From Phaseolus vulgaris (taxonomy: Eukaryota; Streptophyta; Magnoliopsida; Fabales; Fabaceae), in contig NC_023758.2 of assembly GCF_000499845.2 (NCBI RefSeq), positions 38,272,108-38,336,107 on the forward strand: a DNA stretch of 64,000 bases, written 5' to 3'. The notes beneath the pieces are model-generated. The model made no database searches. It was not told the origin of the DNA and saw nothing but the letters and a program-made list of their open reading frames with translations. Shown one piece after another: positions 1-12,581 of the stretch (within the stretch, counting starts at the first letter, position 1; each line of letters starts with the position of its first letter). A program made the translations under genes and the position numbers.

Positions 1-1256
1 CTGTTCACGAAAGTGATATAAATTAATATAATAGCATCATATTCCGTGGTGTTCATAATTAATGATATGAAATGTTGTTATAATAACTGGATACCCATCC
101 ATTTCAACTTCCTTCCCTTCTTTGTGAAATAACATTTTTTTATTCAACTAACTAAGCTTAACAAATGAAACTTAGAATTCATGAGGAAGATGATGAAATA
201 AACACATGTAGTAGACCACATCAGAATATCCTTGACCAACTTTTTTTTATATAAGACTTTTAATTATTTTCCACTTTCTATCTTTTGCATTAAAAAAAAA
301 TTCACTAAACTAATATAAAAAAACATATTAAGGAAATAAATATTTTTTAGAAATTATTGTTAAAAAATATGTCCATAGAAACTATCAAGATATTTTTATC
401 AATACCCCTATAAAGTTGGAGCATAACAATTGTAAATGCCCAACTTTTGAAGAAGTAAAGAAATTTGATTTTTTTTTCAGCAATGAAAGAAATTTGTGAT
501 ATACCTCAAGAGTTGTGGTCAAAATATCTATTGAGTTGCACACCAATATGAATATGACGAATATGAGACGTATAAATTGTTTTATTTTATAAGACATTGT
601 GAATAACATATAATCATTTTATAGCTTTTTAGTAATTCAAATCTTTAGTTTTGTAAAAGAATAATTTATTAGTGAATTTGATAGAACCTATATATATATA
701 TATATATATTTAACTTGACATAAATAAAGCCATAAATCAGAAAATTAATCTAAGAAAGAAAACAATTAATACAGAAAAGTATTTAAAAAACAAATTATCT
801 TGTAGATAAAAGAGATATTTCCAAAATAATTAGAAAGGGATTAATTTAATTTATACCTTTTTAATATGATTTATTGTAGTAGTTTATATTCTGTAGGGCA
901 TGGTTTGAAAAGGAAGAATTTAGGGAACATTTTATATAAAATTTGATTTTAAAAAGATGTTATCATTTAAAAAAAAATTACGATTGTTCCTATAATTTGA
1001 ATGTTTTTTAATTTGAATATTTATCAGTATCCATACGATGTGTTTATTATGATTATTTATTTTATCGGGAAAAGGAATTACTATTATTATTATTATTCTT
1101 TGTCTAATTTGTAATAGTTGACTTTTGGGAGACTTTTAGTTTTATTTAAATATTCTTTAATTAAGTTCAATTTAATATTAAAATTTTATCAATTATATTC
1201 ATATTATCACCAAATTTTTATTTATTTTTATCTTTATATCTTTATTATTAAGAATG
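1..1256. other. AT-rich intergenic DNA, no gene seen
   Basis: No supported coding region. The stretch is strongly AT-rich and contains a (TA)n microsatellite at about 689-709. It is the left flank of the LINE insertion; the last seven bases (AAGAATG, 1250-1256) recur after the LINE poly(A) tail. Confidence 0.6.
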
Positions 1257-1376
1257 CAGTCGCCGCCGCGGTGCAGCAGCAGTCGCAGGTAAAGGCGACA
1301 ACGAAGCAAGTACTGCGAGAAAGACGACGACGAACCCCAATAGCAGCAGGTCCAGGTTACGTAAATTAACGAAACC

Positions 1377-1414
1377 GAAACCCTAAATTGAAGATTTGGG
1401 GGTTTTAGGGTTTC
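1377..1414 (+). promoter_or_regulatory. Telobox inverted repeat in LINE 5' UTR
   Basis: GAAACCCTAAA (1377-1387) and its exact reverse complement TTTAGGGTTTC (1404-1414) flank a 16-nt spacer and end 17 nt before the ORF1 ATG. The arms contain the plant telobox/interstitial telomere motif AAACCCTAA. As RNA they could form an 11-bp stem just upstream of the start; as DNA they could bind telobox (TRB-type) proteins. Either role is inference. Confidence 0.6.
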
Positions 1415-1431
1415 CTACTAAAGGTTTTAAA

Positions 1432-3099
1432 ATGGCGGAGGGCTCTGCGGGTTTCCTCATTCCATGGACTTGTTTGATGGATCGAAAAGTCTGTCCTGAT
1501 AATAAAGTATATTCTATGACCGGTCAAAGGAAGACTTTTGCTCAGGCTTTGGGAAATACATGTGACATTCCTTTGTCCCAACTACCTACCCCTTGTATTA
1601 AGGGTGACATAATTGCTGTCCAGATTGATGAGGCAGATTACTTGGCTGGTCTTGAGGATTGCAAAACCCATCTCCATGGTCGGGTTATTCTATCTAAGGG
1701 GGATAAACCTCTCACACACCTGGATTTAACTAAAAAGTTGCAGCCGGTGTGGAAAGCTCTTGGACCATGGAAAGCAATTCCTCTTGGAAAGGGTTTCTAT
1801 GAGTTTGAGTTCGCTTCTATAGAAGACATGCGATGGGCCCTCGGGATGGGTTCCCTGAAGTTATCTCCTGGTTTATTGAGACTGTTTGCATGGACAAAAG
1901 ACTTTGTCCCATCTACCATGAGGAGTACCAAAGCTCAGACCTGGGTTAGAATTTACCATTTGCCTTTGGAGTATTGGAAACCAAGGACAATATTTTCCAT
2001 CGTCAGAGGCCTTGGTACTCCTTTGTCTTTGGATGAGCATACTATGAGAAAGAATAGGGCTATGTTTGCTAGAGTGCTGGTGGATATTGATCTGTTGTCC
2101 CCCCTTCCTGATCAGCTCTTGGTTGAACGTCCAGACTTTGCTTTTGTAGCTGGTGTGGAATATGAATGGCTCCCTCCATTTTGCTCTCATTGTAAGATGA
2201 TTGGGCACGAGCTTGCTCAATGTCGGGTGATCCATGACCAGGGTCGTGTTCCTGGGCCTCTACATAAACCTTCTCAGAAGACACCTTCTGATGAACAGGA
2301 ACAAGGGAGGACCACGATTCCAACCCAACGTAAAGAATATTGGAAAAAAAATCTGCAGACGAAGCTCTTAGAAGGTCCCATGGATAATTTGAGAGTTGAT
2401 GCTACTAGTGGGGTTAATGTAGGGTCATCCCTGGGGCACCTTGCTGATAAAATAGATGGAGGAGAGGATGATTTTGCAGATATGCCTCCTCTTGAGGATG
2501 CTTCAGATCATGATAGATCCTCACCCAAGCAGGGGTTGTCCTCTCCCACTTTGGATTCACTTGTTGTTATTCAAGCTAAGGACTCAGAGTCACACTCAAC
2601 GATTCTTATTGATGATCATCATGTGGAGGCCTCTGCTCCTGTGATTGTACCATCTCCATTGCGTACTACCTCTCCTTGGAGGGCTAAATCACATGCAGAT
2701 ACTAATCCTAATGTGGAGGTCTCTGCTATTGTGACTGTACCATCTTAGTCGCCTCATACCTCCCCTCGGAAGGCTAAATATATTGGGGATGTTAAAGCAA
2801 TATCGTTGGTCCTTCAAAATCACTTTTCCTCTCTTGATGGTTTGGAAACTACAGATGTGGGAGGTAATTCTCATATTGGAGCGTCAACTATTCCGCCTAC
2901 CATTGTTGGAATTAATTCTGATCATATTGAAAATCAGGTTGTTTCAAAATTTTGGGCTGACTCTACTGAGATGGAGGAGGATGATAGTGATAATGGGGAA
3001 GAAACAGTTCGCACTAAAAGAAAACCAGGGAGACCACCTAAGGGGACTGGTAAATCCAGGAAAACTGCTAAGGCAGTTCTCTCTACAACGTCGCAATGA
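1432..3099 (+). pseudogene. LINE ORF1: DUF4283/zinc-knuckle RNA-binding protein with one nonsense codon
   Basis: ORF1 encodes the nucleic-acid-binding chaperone-like protein of plant L1 LINEs. I choose the ATG at 1432 (context AAAATGGCG); the frame opens upstream only from non-ATG codons. The reading has 555 positions. A DUF4283-like region covers about residues 50-230. A CCHC zinc knuckle (C-x2-C-x4-H-x4-C, starting CSHCKMIGH) lies near residue 250. A low-complexity acidic part follows, with two in-frame 90-bp repeats (2623-2712 and from 2713). Near the C-terminus an AT-hook-like GRPPK stands in a basic run (about residues 533-537). A TAG at 2746-2748, inside the second repeat, interrupts the frame; the same frame then stays open to the TGA at 3097-3099. 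That TGA overlaps the ORF2 ATG as ATGA. Confidence 0.82.
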
Positions 3100-6000
3100 A
3101 GGTCTCTTCTTTTTTTTGGAATGTCAGAGGATTGGGAAACCACAAAACTGTGGAGATGTTGCTTAGTTTACTTAACCTACATAAACCTCTCCTGATTTTT
3201 CTTGCTGAACCCATGATGCCGTACACTACTGCTTTTGACGTCCTTTTCAAATCTGTCAATATGCATTTGGTGGCTATGTCTCCTATTGTTAATAAAGTTG
3301 CTAAGCTTTGGTGTTTGTCGGTTCCTAATCTTGTCCAAAATTTCTTGGTTAATGATCAATTTATCTCTGTAACTTGTCTTTGGCAGGATAAAAGTTTTAG
3401 CTTTGCAGGTGTTTATGGTGCTAACACATACTTGTCTAGACGATTTTTGTGGAGGGATCTTAGTTTCTTCACAGGGCCTTGGTGTATTCTGGGAGATTTT
3501 AATGCTGTGCTCTCGGCGGATGACTGTAAAGGGGGAGTGGCTCCTAATCAGGTTTCTTGTAATGAATTCCTGGATTGGATTAATACTAATGATCTTTCTT
3601 GTATGCCTTTTACTGGATCTTGTTATACTTGGTGTAACGGAAGGAGAGGGTTGCATAGAATTCACAGAAGACTGGATAGGGCTTTATGTAATGGAGTGTG
3701 TCTGGATGAATGGGATTCTTGTACTTATCAAGTTCTTGTTAAAAATTGTTCTGATCATTCCCCTATTCTTGCTAGTCTTGCTAGTAATTCTTTGCGGAAG
3801 GTTAACAATTTTCGTTTCTTTTCTATGTGGCTTCAGGACACTTCGTGTATGAAGCTTATTCATGATTCTTGGGCTAATAAGGTTGTTGGTTGTCCTATGT
3901 TTATCTTGCAACATAAGTTAAAAAGGTTGAAACTTGAGCTCCGGGACTGGAATAAAAATTCTTTTGGTAATGTTCACAATGCAGTTCTTCTTAAGCAGGG
4001 TATCCTCCTTGGTATTCAAAAAAACTTAGAGACTGCTAGTTTGTCTGATAGTGATGGGCTTCTTTGTCAAGAAAAGATTGCTAAGGAGGAGCTTGATCAT
4101 GCTCTCCACTGTCAATATTTGTTTTGGAAAGAAAGGGCTAAGATGTTATGGTTCAAGGATGGAGATCGAAATAAAGCTTTTTTCCATGCTGTGGTCAAAA
4201 GGAGAAATAATTCTAGTGGGATTCATCGTCTACGGATTGATAATGAGGTTACGGAGGATCCTAAAATCATTGAGGATCATATTTTGGACTTTTATAAAAA
4301 TCTTTATGCTGAGTCCATTTCTAATGTTCTGAATGCTGATAATATGGAAGATTTTATTGGTACTTATATTCCTCCGATGGTTTCCTCTGAGGAAAATATG
4401 ATGTTGATTAAATGTCCTGATTTTTCTGAAATCAAGAATGCGGTTTTTCATCTTAACGGTAATAGTGCTCCTGGTCCTGATGGTTTTGGTGGTGTTTTCT
4501 ATCATTCTTGCTGGGAAATTATTGGGACAGATGTTTGTAATGCTGTTCAACAATTTTTTAAACAAAATTGGGTTCTCCCTGGAATGAACAGTAATGTGGT
4601 ATCTCTTATTCCTAAGATTCAGGGTGCTGATTCCATTAAAGATTACAGGCCAATTGCTGTTGCTAATTTCAAATTTAAAATTATTTCCAAGATACTGGCG
4701 GATAGGCTTGCTCTTGTGGCTGCTAGAATCATTTCTCCTAATCAATATGGGTTTGTGCAGGGTAGACAGATTCAGGATTGTATTGGTATTGCTTCTGAGG
4801 CTATTAATATGCTTTCTAAAAAGGTTAGAGGAGGTAATGTGGCTTACAAAGTTGATATTCATAAAGCTTTTGACACTCTGAGTTGGAAGTTCTTATTATT
4901 AGTTTTGAAACGCTTTGGTTTTCACCCCTCGTTTGTCAGTTGGATTAGTACAATTCTCCGTTCAGCTATGCTTTCTATCAGAATAAGTGGTAGTTTGGTG
5001 GGTTTTTTCCCCTGTAGTCGAGGTGTAAGACAAGGTGATCCATTGTCTCCTTTACTTTTTTGTCTTGCAGAGGAAGTTCTTAGTAGAGGTATTTCTAAGC
5101 TTGTGAATGATAAGAAGATTTTAAATATGGCTAGTCCGAAAGGTTATCTCACTCCCTCTCATATTTTGTATGCTGATGACATTTTTATTTTCTGTAGGGG
5201 GGATATTAAGTCTCTTCGAAATTTGAGTACTTTTCTTAAAACATATGGTGATTTTTCTGGTCAATATATTAATAACTCTAAAAGTAGTTTCTTCACCATG
5301 GATAATTCTCCAAGATTTGTCACCAAAATTCAAAATATTCTTTCTTGTAGTCATGGTTGTTTGCCTTTCAATTATTTAGGAGTGTCTATCTTTGTTGGTG
5401 CTCCAAAGTGTCGATTTCTTCAACCTTTGGCTGATAAAGTCAAATTGAAGCTAGCATCTTGGAAAGGTAAATCTCTTAGCATGATGGGTCGGATCCAGCT
5501 GGTCAATACAGTGATTACTGGATTTCTAGCTTATAGTTTTAATATGTATAAATGACCAGTTTCTCTTATTAAGCAAGTTGAGCAATGGTGCCAGAATTTT
5601 ATTTGGACTGGTGATATTATGAAAAAAGGTATCGCTACTGTTAATTGGGCGAAAATTTGTTCACCTCTTGAGGATGGAGGCTTGAATATTATTAATCTTC
5701 ATCATGAAAATAATTCATATCTTCTTAAACTTGCTTGGAACTTCGCTTATAGCAACAAACCTTGGTCTTTACTCTTGAAAGCCAGAGTTCTTAAATCAAA
5801 ATACGAGTTTAAAATGGTTTATAGATCCTCCTCTCTTTGGCTTGGAATTAAACAATTTTATTCTATTATACTTGATTATACTTCTTGGACTGTTGGTACA
5901 GGTTCTTTTATTAATTTCTGGAATGATAAATGGTGTTCTACTACTTCTTTAGCAAATATTGCAGGGTTATCTAATGGGGCTAACATTCCGGATACAGTCT

Positions 6001-7217
6001 CTCAATTTTGGTCAGGTTATGATTGGAATATTCCCTTATCTTTACAGCAGATGCCGCATTTTTTTAATCATATCATGGTTAGAGAGGAACAAGATATTCC
6101 TAATTGGATTCTAGATGAGTCTGGTCGTTTCACTCTTAAATCGGCTAGGACTTTTTTCTTGGAACCAGGAGTTCCAGGTGGTTGGGGTAAGTTCATTTGG
6201 TCTTCATCTATTCCGCCTTCCAAAACTTTAGTACTCTGGAAAATTTTTCATGGGAGACTTCCTACAGATCTGCATATTCAGAATAAGGGTTTGCATATAT
6301 GTTCTATGTGTACGCTTTGTGAAAAGCATGAAGAATCTATTCAACATCTATTTTTTGAATGTTCTAATGCATTACATATTTGGAGTTGGGTTCGACAGAT
6401 TTTTCTTACTTCTCATTTCTCTAATAAGGATGATCTTCTTTCTTTTATTAAGAGTGATGGTAGTCCTTTGGTTAAATTGATTAAACTTGCTGTGACAACC
6501 TTTTCTATATGGATGATATGGCATATGAGGAATTATGCTAGATTTCAGGATAAGATTGAGGTTTCTAAGGCTATTTCGGTAATTAAAGATTTAACTCGTC
6601 TAGTGGGAAATTCGTCTCAAGCTTCAATGAAGAATGATATGTTGGATTTCAACGTGATTAAGTTTTTTGGTATTAAGACTCGTAGTGGGAAAGTTCTTCA
6701 TCCTCTTCCAGTTAGATGGGAATTTCCTTCACCAGGCTGGGTTAAAATTAACACTGATGGGGCTGCTAGGGGGTATCCTGGTCTTGCTACTTGTGGAGGT
6801 ATTTTTCGTGGGAGTATAGGAGAATTTATTGGTGCTTTTTCAGGGTTTCTTGAAGTTCAAACTGCTTTGGTTGCTGAGTTTTATGGAGTTATACATGCTA
6901 TGGAGGAAGCTCAAAAGATGGGACTTACTAATGTTTGGCTTGAATGTGATTCTGTCTTGGTTTGTGCTGCGTTTACTGCTAGGACTACTGTTCCGTGGAT
7001 GCTTCGTAATCGATGGAATACTTGTCTTAATTTCTGTAGGACAATCAGGTTTAGGGTTACTCATATTTTTCGTGAGGGAAATGCATGTGCTGATAAGTTG
7101 GCTAATTTAGGGTTCATTCATAGACAATCATTTCATTGGTATAATAGACTTCCATCTAGTCTGTTCTTAGAATTCTTTATGAATAGGTATAGTCTACCTA
7201 TGTATCGTTTTTGTTAA
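3096..7217 (+). pseudogene. LINE ORF2: endonuclease-reverse transcriptase-RNase H polyprotein with one nonsense codon
   Basis: The frame opens at ATG 3096 and runs in one register to TAA at 7217, broken only by TGA at 5553-5555. The apurinic-type endonuclease is N-terminal (FWNVRG near residue 8, GDFNAVL, SDHSPI). Reverse transcriptase follows, with YRPIA, the DIHKAFD block, RQGDPLSP and the catalytic YADD. The segment after the TGA has the zf-RVT cysteine/histidine module (CTLC...HLFFEC) and a C-terminal RNase H (NTDGA, AEFYG, ECDS, ADKLAN) carrying the D-E-D-D residues. About 1373 codons is normal for a plant L1. The stop lies in the RT thumb/connection region and would remove the zinc and RNase H parts. 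Codon use continues unchanged across it, so the stop is probably a single substitution. Confidence 0.87.
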
Positions 7218-7390
7218 CATGTGGGTTTTGGTCTAGTCCCCCCATATTTTTGTATTTTCTTTCTTTTTCCTTTTTTTAATAATACTTTTTTTTCATGTGA
7301 TGGCAGATGATTGTTGTTACTTGAGATGTCAGCCTAGCTGAGATGTCAAGTTGCATAGTGATGCCTAACATGAAAATTTTCATTAAAAAA
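7218..7390 (+). other. LINE 3' UTR and poly(A)
   Basis: Short 3' UTR with a T-rich run. The 14-bp perfect palindrome ATGAAAATTTTCAT (7370-7383) lies directly before the terminal A-run. The poly(A) is short (about 8 A) and is followed by the right target-site copy. Confidence 0.6.
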
Positions 7391-8048
7391 AAGAATGGTA
7401 AGACTTTAATTTTTCTTGAAAGTAAATTTTAAATAGATAAAAAAAGTTATAAATAAAGGAAAATGTTTATTCCTTTATTTAATTCATAATTTCATTTTTC
7501 TAAAATGTATTTGTATGGAATATCTTTATGTTTTGTTCTTCAATGTTTGATTGTGCTAAAATGTTAGTTTTTTCTTAGTTTAATTGTTGATTTGGAAATT
7601 ACTTTTGAACGCATAGGAATAATTTATCTTTAGTTAAACTTTTGTTTAATTTTTTGAGCAATCTCTTGAACTAATGACTCGAGAGGTAAAAAATTAAAAA
7701 TCTTATGAGTAGACGCACGAAGATGAGTAAAGTACCAAATAAATTAGTCAACACATGTTTTAACTAGTGGAATTCGATTTTCTTTGGATGACACATGTTT
7801 AGTCAATTGAATTATATTTAGATGATTAAATAAATGATATATTTATTAACTAATGAAAAATTTAATTATGGAAAAGCTTTTTTATCATCTAATTTACTTT
7901 TCTGCACAACAATTTAAAATCCCTTTTTTACTTTATTATTATTTCTAATCTTACTATTTGTAGATCTGTTATGAACATTGTTTGATTGACTTCTTTATGG
8001 AATTTTTGGGAGACGAATTTGGATCATTTGACCTTATACTATCATCTT

Positions 8049-8468
8049 CTACAAGAAAATCATCAAATAAAAACTAATTTTACATACCAAAATAATTAGT
8101 TACTATATTGACTAAAGTAGAGACCATTTTATAAACTTAAAAAATTATTGGTATATAAAATAGTTTTTATTATTAATAAAATTTATAAAGTAGTTCCTAA
8201 ACTGATATCTAACCATTAGGTACCAAAGTTTTAACTACTACCTACTTGTATTCTAAATGAGTCTTTTAGAGACTAATTTAGAATCTAAAATATTAGTAGT
8301 TAAAGTATTAATAGCTAATTCAGATACCAATTTATAAATCATTGTATAATTTTTTTTGTTAATAATAGAAACCACTTTATATACCAATAATTTTTTAATT
8401 AAGTTAATATAGTGACTAATTATTTTTTTGTCTCTAAATTTAATTGTTATTTGATGATTTTCTTATAG
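8049..8468. mobile_element. Degenerate CACTA-type foldback MITE
   Basis: The ends CTACAAGAAAATCATCAAAT... and ...ATTTGATGATTTTCTTATAG are inverted repeats of each other. The interior is built of mirrored blocks (ATACCAA / TTAGTATCT-like, ACTAATTATTTT). Sequence and layout match the better preserved MITE at 16377-16758. The terminal CACTA bases have decayed and no clear target duplication is visible. Confidence 0.6.
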
Positions 8469-10630
8469 GAATCTCGATGTTAAACGATCTAGCTTTACTT
8501 TAGACGATCTAGCCTTGCTTTAGACAATCTATGTTTAATATCATTTTAATTTGACAACAAAACGATAGTTATCAGTGTTGTGTAAAACAAAAATTATATT
8601 AAATCTAGTCTCCCTTTTGGTGACTAATTAAATCCAATACGAATATAAATTCTAACTATTAAAAAAGTGTCAAGTCCATGCCATGTTTTAATTATATGTT
8701 AGCATTGTTTTCATGAAATGAAATTTTAAAGATACTCTTAAATGGTTTGATTTGAGTTCGATTTTTTTTGAAAAAATTCTTTTGTGTTAGAGTGAAATTA
8801 TGTGAAAATCCCATATTGAATAATAACAGACAAGATGAAGAATATATAAGGAGAAAAGAAAATCAACCTGCAATTGATAAAGATATTATTATGTTTTAAC
8901 TTGAATAAATGTTGAGAGAAAAAACTAGTAGATATGAATTTAATTCAACTGAATTATATAATTGTAAATATCTCACCGTATAACAAAATGAAACACAAAA
9001 ATACATGAGTCTCAAACTTCAAACTAAACACGAAAGATAAAAATTTTAAATTTAAAAAAAATAAAATAAAAATAGATCTTCCTTTTGTTTGGTTTGATTT
9101 CTTCATGCTTTCCTTATCACCTAGCATGTGTTTCCTCACATTGTTCAAGCTTTCTTTGACGGAGATTAACAAGTACAAATTAGACTTTAAATAATGCTTG
9201 ATTTGAAATTTTGAAAAAATATATTTATTTTTTTTAATTACATCACACCAAAATATATTTTAATTATATTTTCAAAAAATTGTAAAAAAAGAAAATAAGA
9301 AACTACTTTTAGTTGTAAGAGCATTTTCTCTAATAATACTACTAGTAATACTTTTAAAGATTACATATTTTTACTTATTTTTTTCTTCATTACAGTTATC
9401 AACAATTGTTTTAAAGTTTTAAGTTGAGAATAATCATAATTTTTTTTATGTAGGTCACTTATGATGAATTTCCAACATATCTATGCATATCTTACATCTT
9501 ACCTGATACAACTTTTCTTACTTTCCATCTAGTTAATCTAAAATGAAGTCTTAAACATAGATGGTGATCTGAATACTCACAAAAAATAAATGCTAAGTTC
9601 AACAAAATTAAAATACTTTCAATTCAAAAATTTTGGCATTTTGTACCAGTCTTTAAAACTGCCACAATATAAGTATATGCAATATTACCAGAACAAATTT
9701 CAGAAGCATTTATACTTTCTAGAAAAATTGTATTTTTTTTTCAAACATTAAAAAATAACATTACAACACATAAAATATATATTGGTTAAGGATACTGTTG
9801 CCATAATTTTAACTGCTTGTTAAACGTACTATGGCGGTTGCTAGTACCGTCATAAAATCTTACCATCATAATTTGGATAACAAAAAAACTACATAGAATG
9901 AAAATAATGATGCATATAATAGTTATATAATGTTTATATTGAACATTATTATAATAAATTATATGGAAAAATATGTTGCTCTCAACAACCCGTAAATTTG
10001 AAAGTAATTTTTTTATATATCATATGATAGTTTGATTCGTCTTAATTTTTTAAAAAATTTATTTAATAATTAAATATATCAATTCGTTTAGAATATAATA
10101 TAAACTTGACAAAAATTTACGAATTTTTATTTGAAATATTTAACTAACCAAATTTATTAAAATTTTCAACCTCTTATATGTTAGATAATGGAGTACCACT
10201 TTCATAATTTTTCTTAAAAACATTGAAATGATGTATAAAGGAATTATAAAATAATTTTTTTATATAAAATATTGATCATCGTCAATTTTAATTCTAAAAG
10301 TGTAACAATAATTTTTTAATTTAAAAGTATAAAAATAAAGAAGGACAAATTGGTGGTATACCTTTGGTCCGATAGGTTTATGAATTAAGTGGGTCAGGTC
10401 AATATAGACTCATATGTTTAAAAGGTTGGTTAATACCATCCCTAACTAGAATCAAGTGATTCAAGGCCGTATTCAATAAAGACAAGACAAATTTTCCCTA
10501 CACCTCCATTGGTTCTTTTAGCATCTCCATATAATTTTAAAATTTCAAACATACCTATTTGTATGTACCGAATTGAGCAATCCATAACACCTCCCATTTG
10601 AAATGTACATACCGGATTGAACAATCAGAA

Positions 10631-10739
10631 GCTAAAAACGGATCCAAGATTGTATACCGAATTGTATAATTCGATTTGTGAATTTAATTTGTATATCAGA
10701 TTGTACAATCCCGTAGGCAATCTTGGATCCAATTTTAGC
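10631..10739. repeat. Inverted repeat within a palindrome-rich block
   Basis: A 22-bp arm at 10631-10652 (GCTAAAAACGGATCCAAGAT...) returns inverted at 10718-10739 with about two differences. Between them is a perfect 12-bp palindrome GATTGTACAATC (10699-10710). Further imperfect copies of this palindrome are scattered from about 10570 to 10930. The pattern suggests subterminal repeats of an unrecognised DNA transposon; no coding part is present. Confidence 0.5.
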
Positions 10740-12581
10740 TTTCGAATTGTTACATTTAATTTATATTATATAATCCGGTGATGCATACCAAATTGAACAA
10801 TCCAATATTCATTTTTCTAATAATATATTAGATTGTATAATATAATATGTATATCCCGAATCCGGTTATATGTAATGGATTGTCTAATTCTAGATGTTAA
10901 TATAAAAAAAACTAGATTGTATGATCTGATATAAATGCAACACAACAACAAAAAGCAAGGTTAAAAAATGGTGAGGAAGATTCACAAAACAGAAAAATCA
11001 AACATACCTTCACAGTAATGGAAGTCCTTCATGCTGGTTGTTATCGTTGTAGCAACCCTATATGAGAAGAGAAACTATATAGATGCAATTCAAACCAGAT
11101 AACAAAAATACACATTTATTATGAATAGATGTGTCGACTCCACAACATAAAAGAAATGAAGGGGTGTAGTGTAATGTTAAGATAGAATTATGGTATTTAA
11201 ATTTTTAAGAAAGAAAAAAAAAAGAAATTTTACATTTATTATGGAAGTGTAGGAAGAACCAGGTAGAGGGAGAATATCCGCAAAGAGAATGATGCCTTGG
11301 GATAAATTGAGCAAACTAAAGTTTCCTTGCAGACTTGAATAAATATCTAAAAATAAATAATATTTAAACAAAAATTATGTATTAAATATCAAATTAAGAG
11401 AAGCAACCCGAATAATACAAAATTAGGACCCACGAATCCCAATTTTTTCATATACACAAATCAAACTACATAACTAATTACTTAAAGTCTTGGTAGGTCC
11501 AATCATTGCCAATTTATATGTATATTCACCAAAAGAGAAAAAAGGAACAAAAGGTGCATGATTTCTAGACTTAATATCTATGCATAACATGATATATAAT
11601 ATAAGTAGATAACATTCTCATTCACATAAGAATTTATTTGAAAATAGATATTGTAAAAGTATCATTGTCTGCATCTAAAACTTTGTGCATTAGCCAAATA
11701 TATACGTAGTATCAAAAGTTGTAAAAGTTGCTTAAAGTTTAGGTTTGGTGTGACTTAATCCTACTTAGTCTAATAGTTTGATCTAATCAAAATATTATGC
11801 CAAAGTAAACCTGCTTACTCATGAACAGTTGAGCACCCCTCTCAAAGGAATTCAATTAGGAAAGGATTAAATACATCAATTAAACATAAGTGAAAGAAGG
11901 AAAGGGAGGAAGAATAGACTATGAACACTATTTAGATTATCTTCTGCTGCTTATACAACTCCTCCAACTATAATATTCAATGTTTTGTATCTGCTGATTC
12001 TGCACTTTCTCAAGATTCAGCTTATTCTCCACCATGCTCACACTTTGTTCAACCACAAATTACACCTTATATAAATTTCTCATCACACAAAAAAATCTTT
12101 TAGAACATTCAAGTCTTTGTTAATGTAGGTGGAAGTCTAAATCCACGTAGAATAAAAATAAAAAAGTTCAACAACATAAAAGAACAATCACAAATTCATT
12201 GTCTTAATATTTTACATCAAAGTAGTATCATAATTTCTTACCCGAGTTGTAAATCATTAGTACTAAATCTTCCTAGTATATCTTTAACAAAGATCCGATA
12301 ATCCTCTAGACTTAGAGCACTAGTGTAGTGTTTGTTGTGACAAGTTTGCCATGTTGATATAGAAAACCAATGTAAACCCACATATAAATAATACTGTCAC
12401 AGTTGTTTTTCCTTAAATCCTAATTGATTTTTTTTTATCGGCAATAAAAAATAAATAAATGGGAACCACTTCAGGGGTGGTTCAACCCTTATACATAAAG
12501 AGCAAAACACCTTACCATACTCCTACCACGAAACACCTACCTGAATATCTAAGGAACAACCAAACTAACTATAGGAAAATA

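Larger units (their letters stand above)
1257..7390 (+). mobile_element. Full-length non-LTR retrotransposon (plant L1-like LINE)
   Basis: Complete two-ORF LINE of about 6.1 kb. It opens with a GC-rich 5' end, unlike the AT-rich flank, followed by a 175-bp 5' UTR. ORF1 (nucleic-acid-binding) and ORF2 (endonuclease, reverse transcriptase, zinc-binding zf-RVT and RNase H domains) come next, then a 170-bp 3' UTR and a short poly(A) ending at 7390. A candidate 7-bp target-site duplication AAGAATG lies at 1250-1256 and 7391-7397. It is short for a LINE, so the exact ends are moderately supported. Each ORF has one in-frame nonsense codon (TAG at 2746, TGA at 5553), so this copy is full length but probably no longer autonomous. 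No frameshift is seen, which suggests a fairly recent copy. Confidence 0.88.
7398..12413. other. AT-rich intergenic region, no gene
   Basis: No convincing gene. It holds a CACTA-type MITE at about 8049-8468 and, between 10370 and 10960, a cluster of imperfect ATTGTACAATC-like palindromes plus a long inverted repeat (annotated separately). The few 60-75-codon ORFs here resemble nothing and have AT-biased composition. Confidence 0.55.

Noticed and set aside
1118..1369. ORF of 83 codons spanning the LINE left end
   Set aside because: It crosses the insertion boundary from AT-rich flank into the GC-rich LINE 5' UTR and has no family features.
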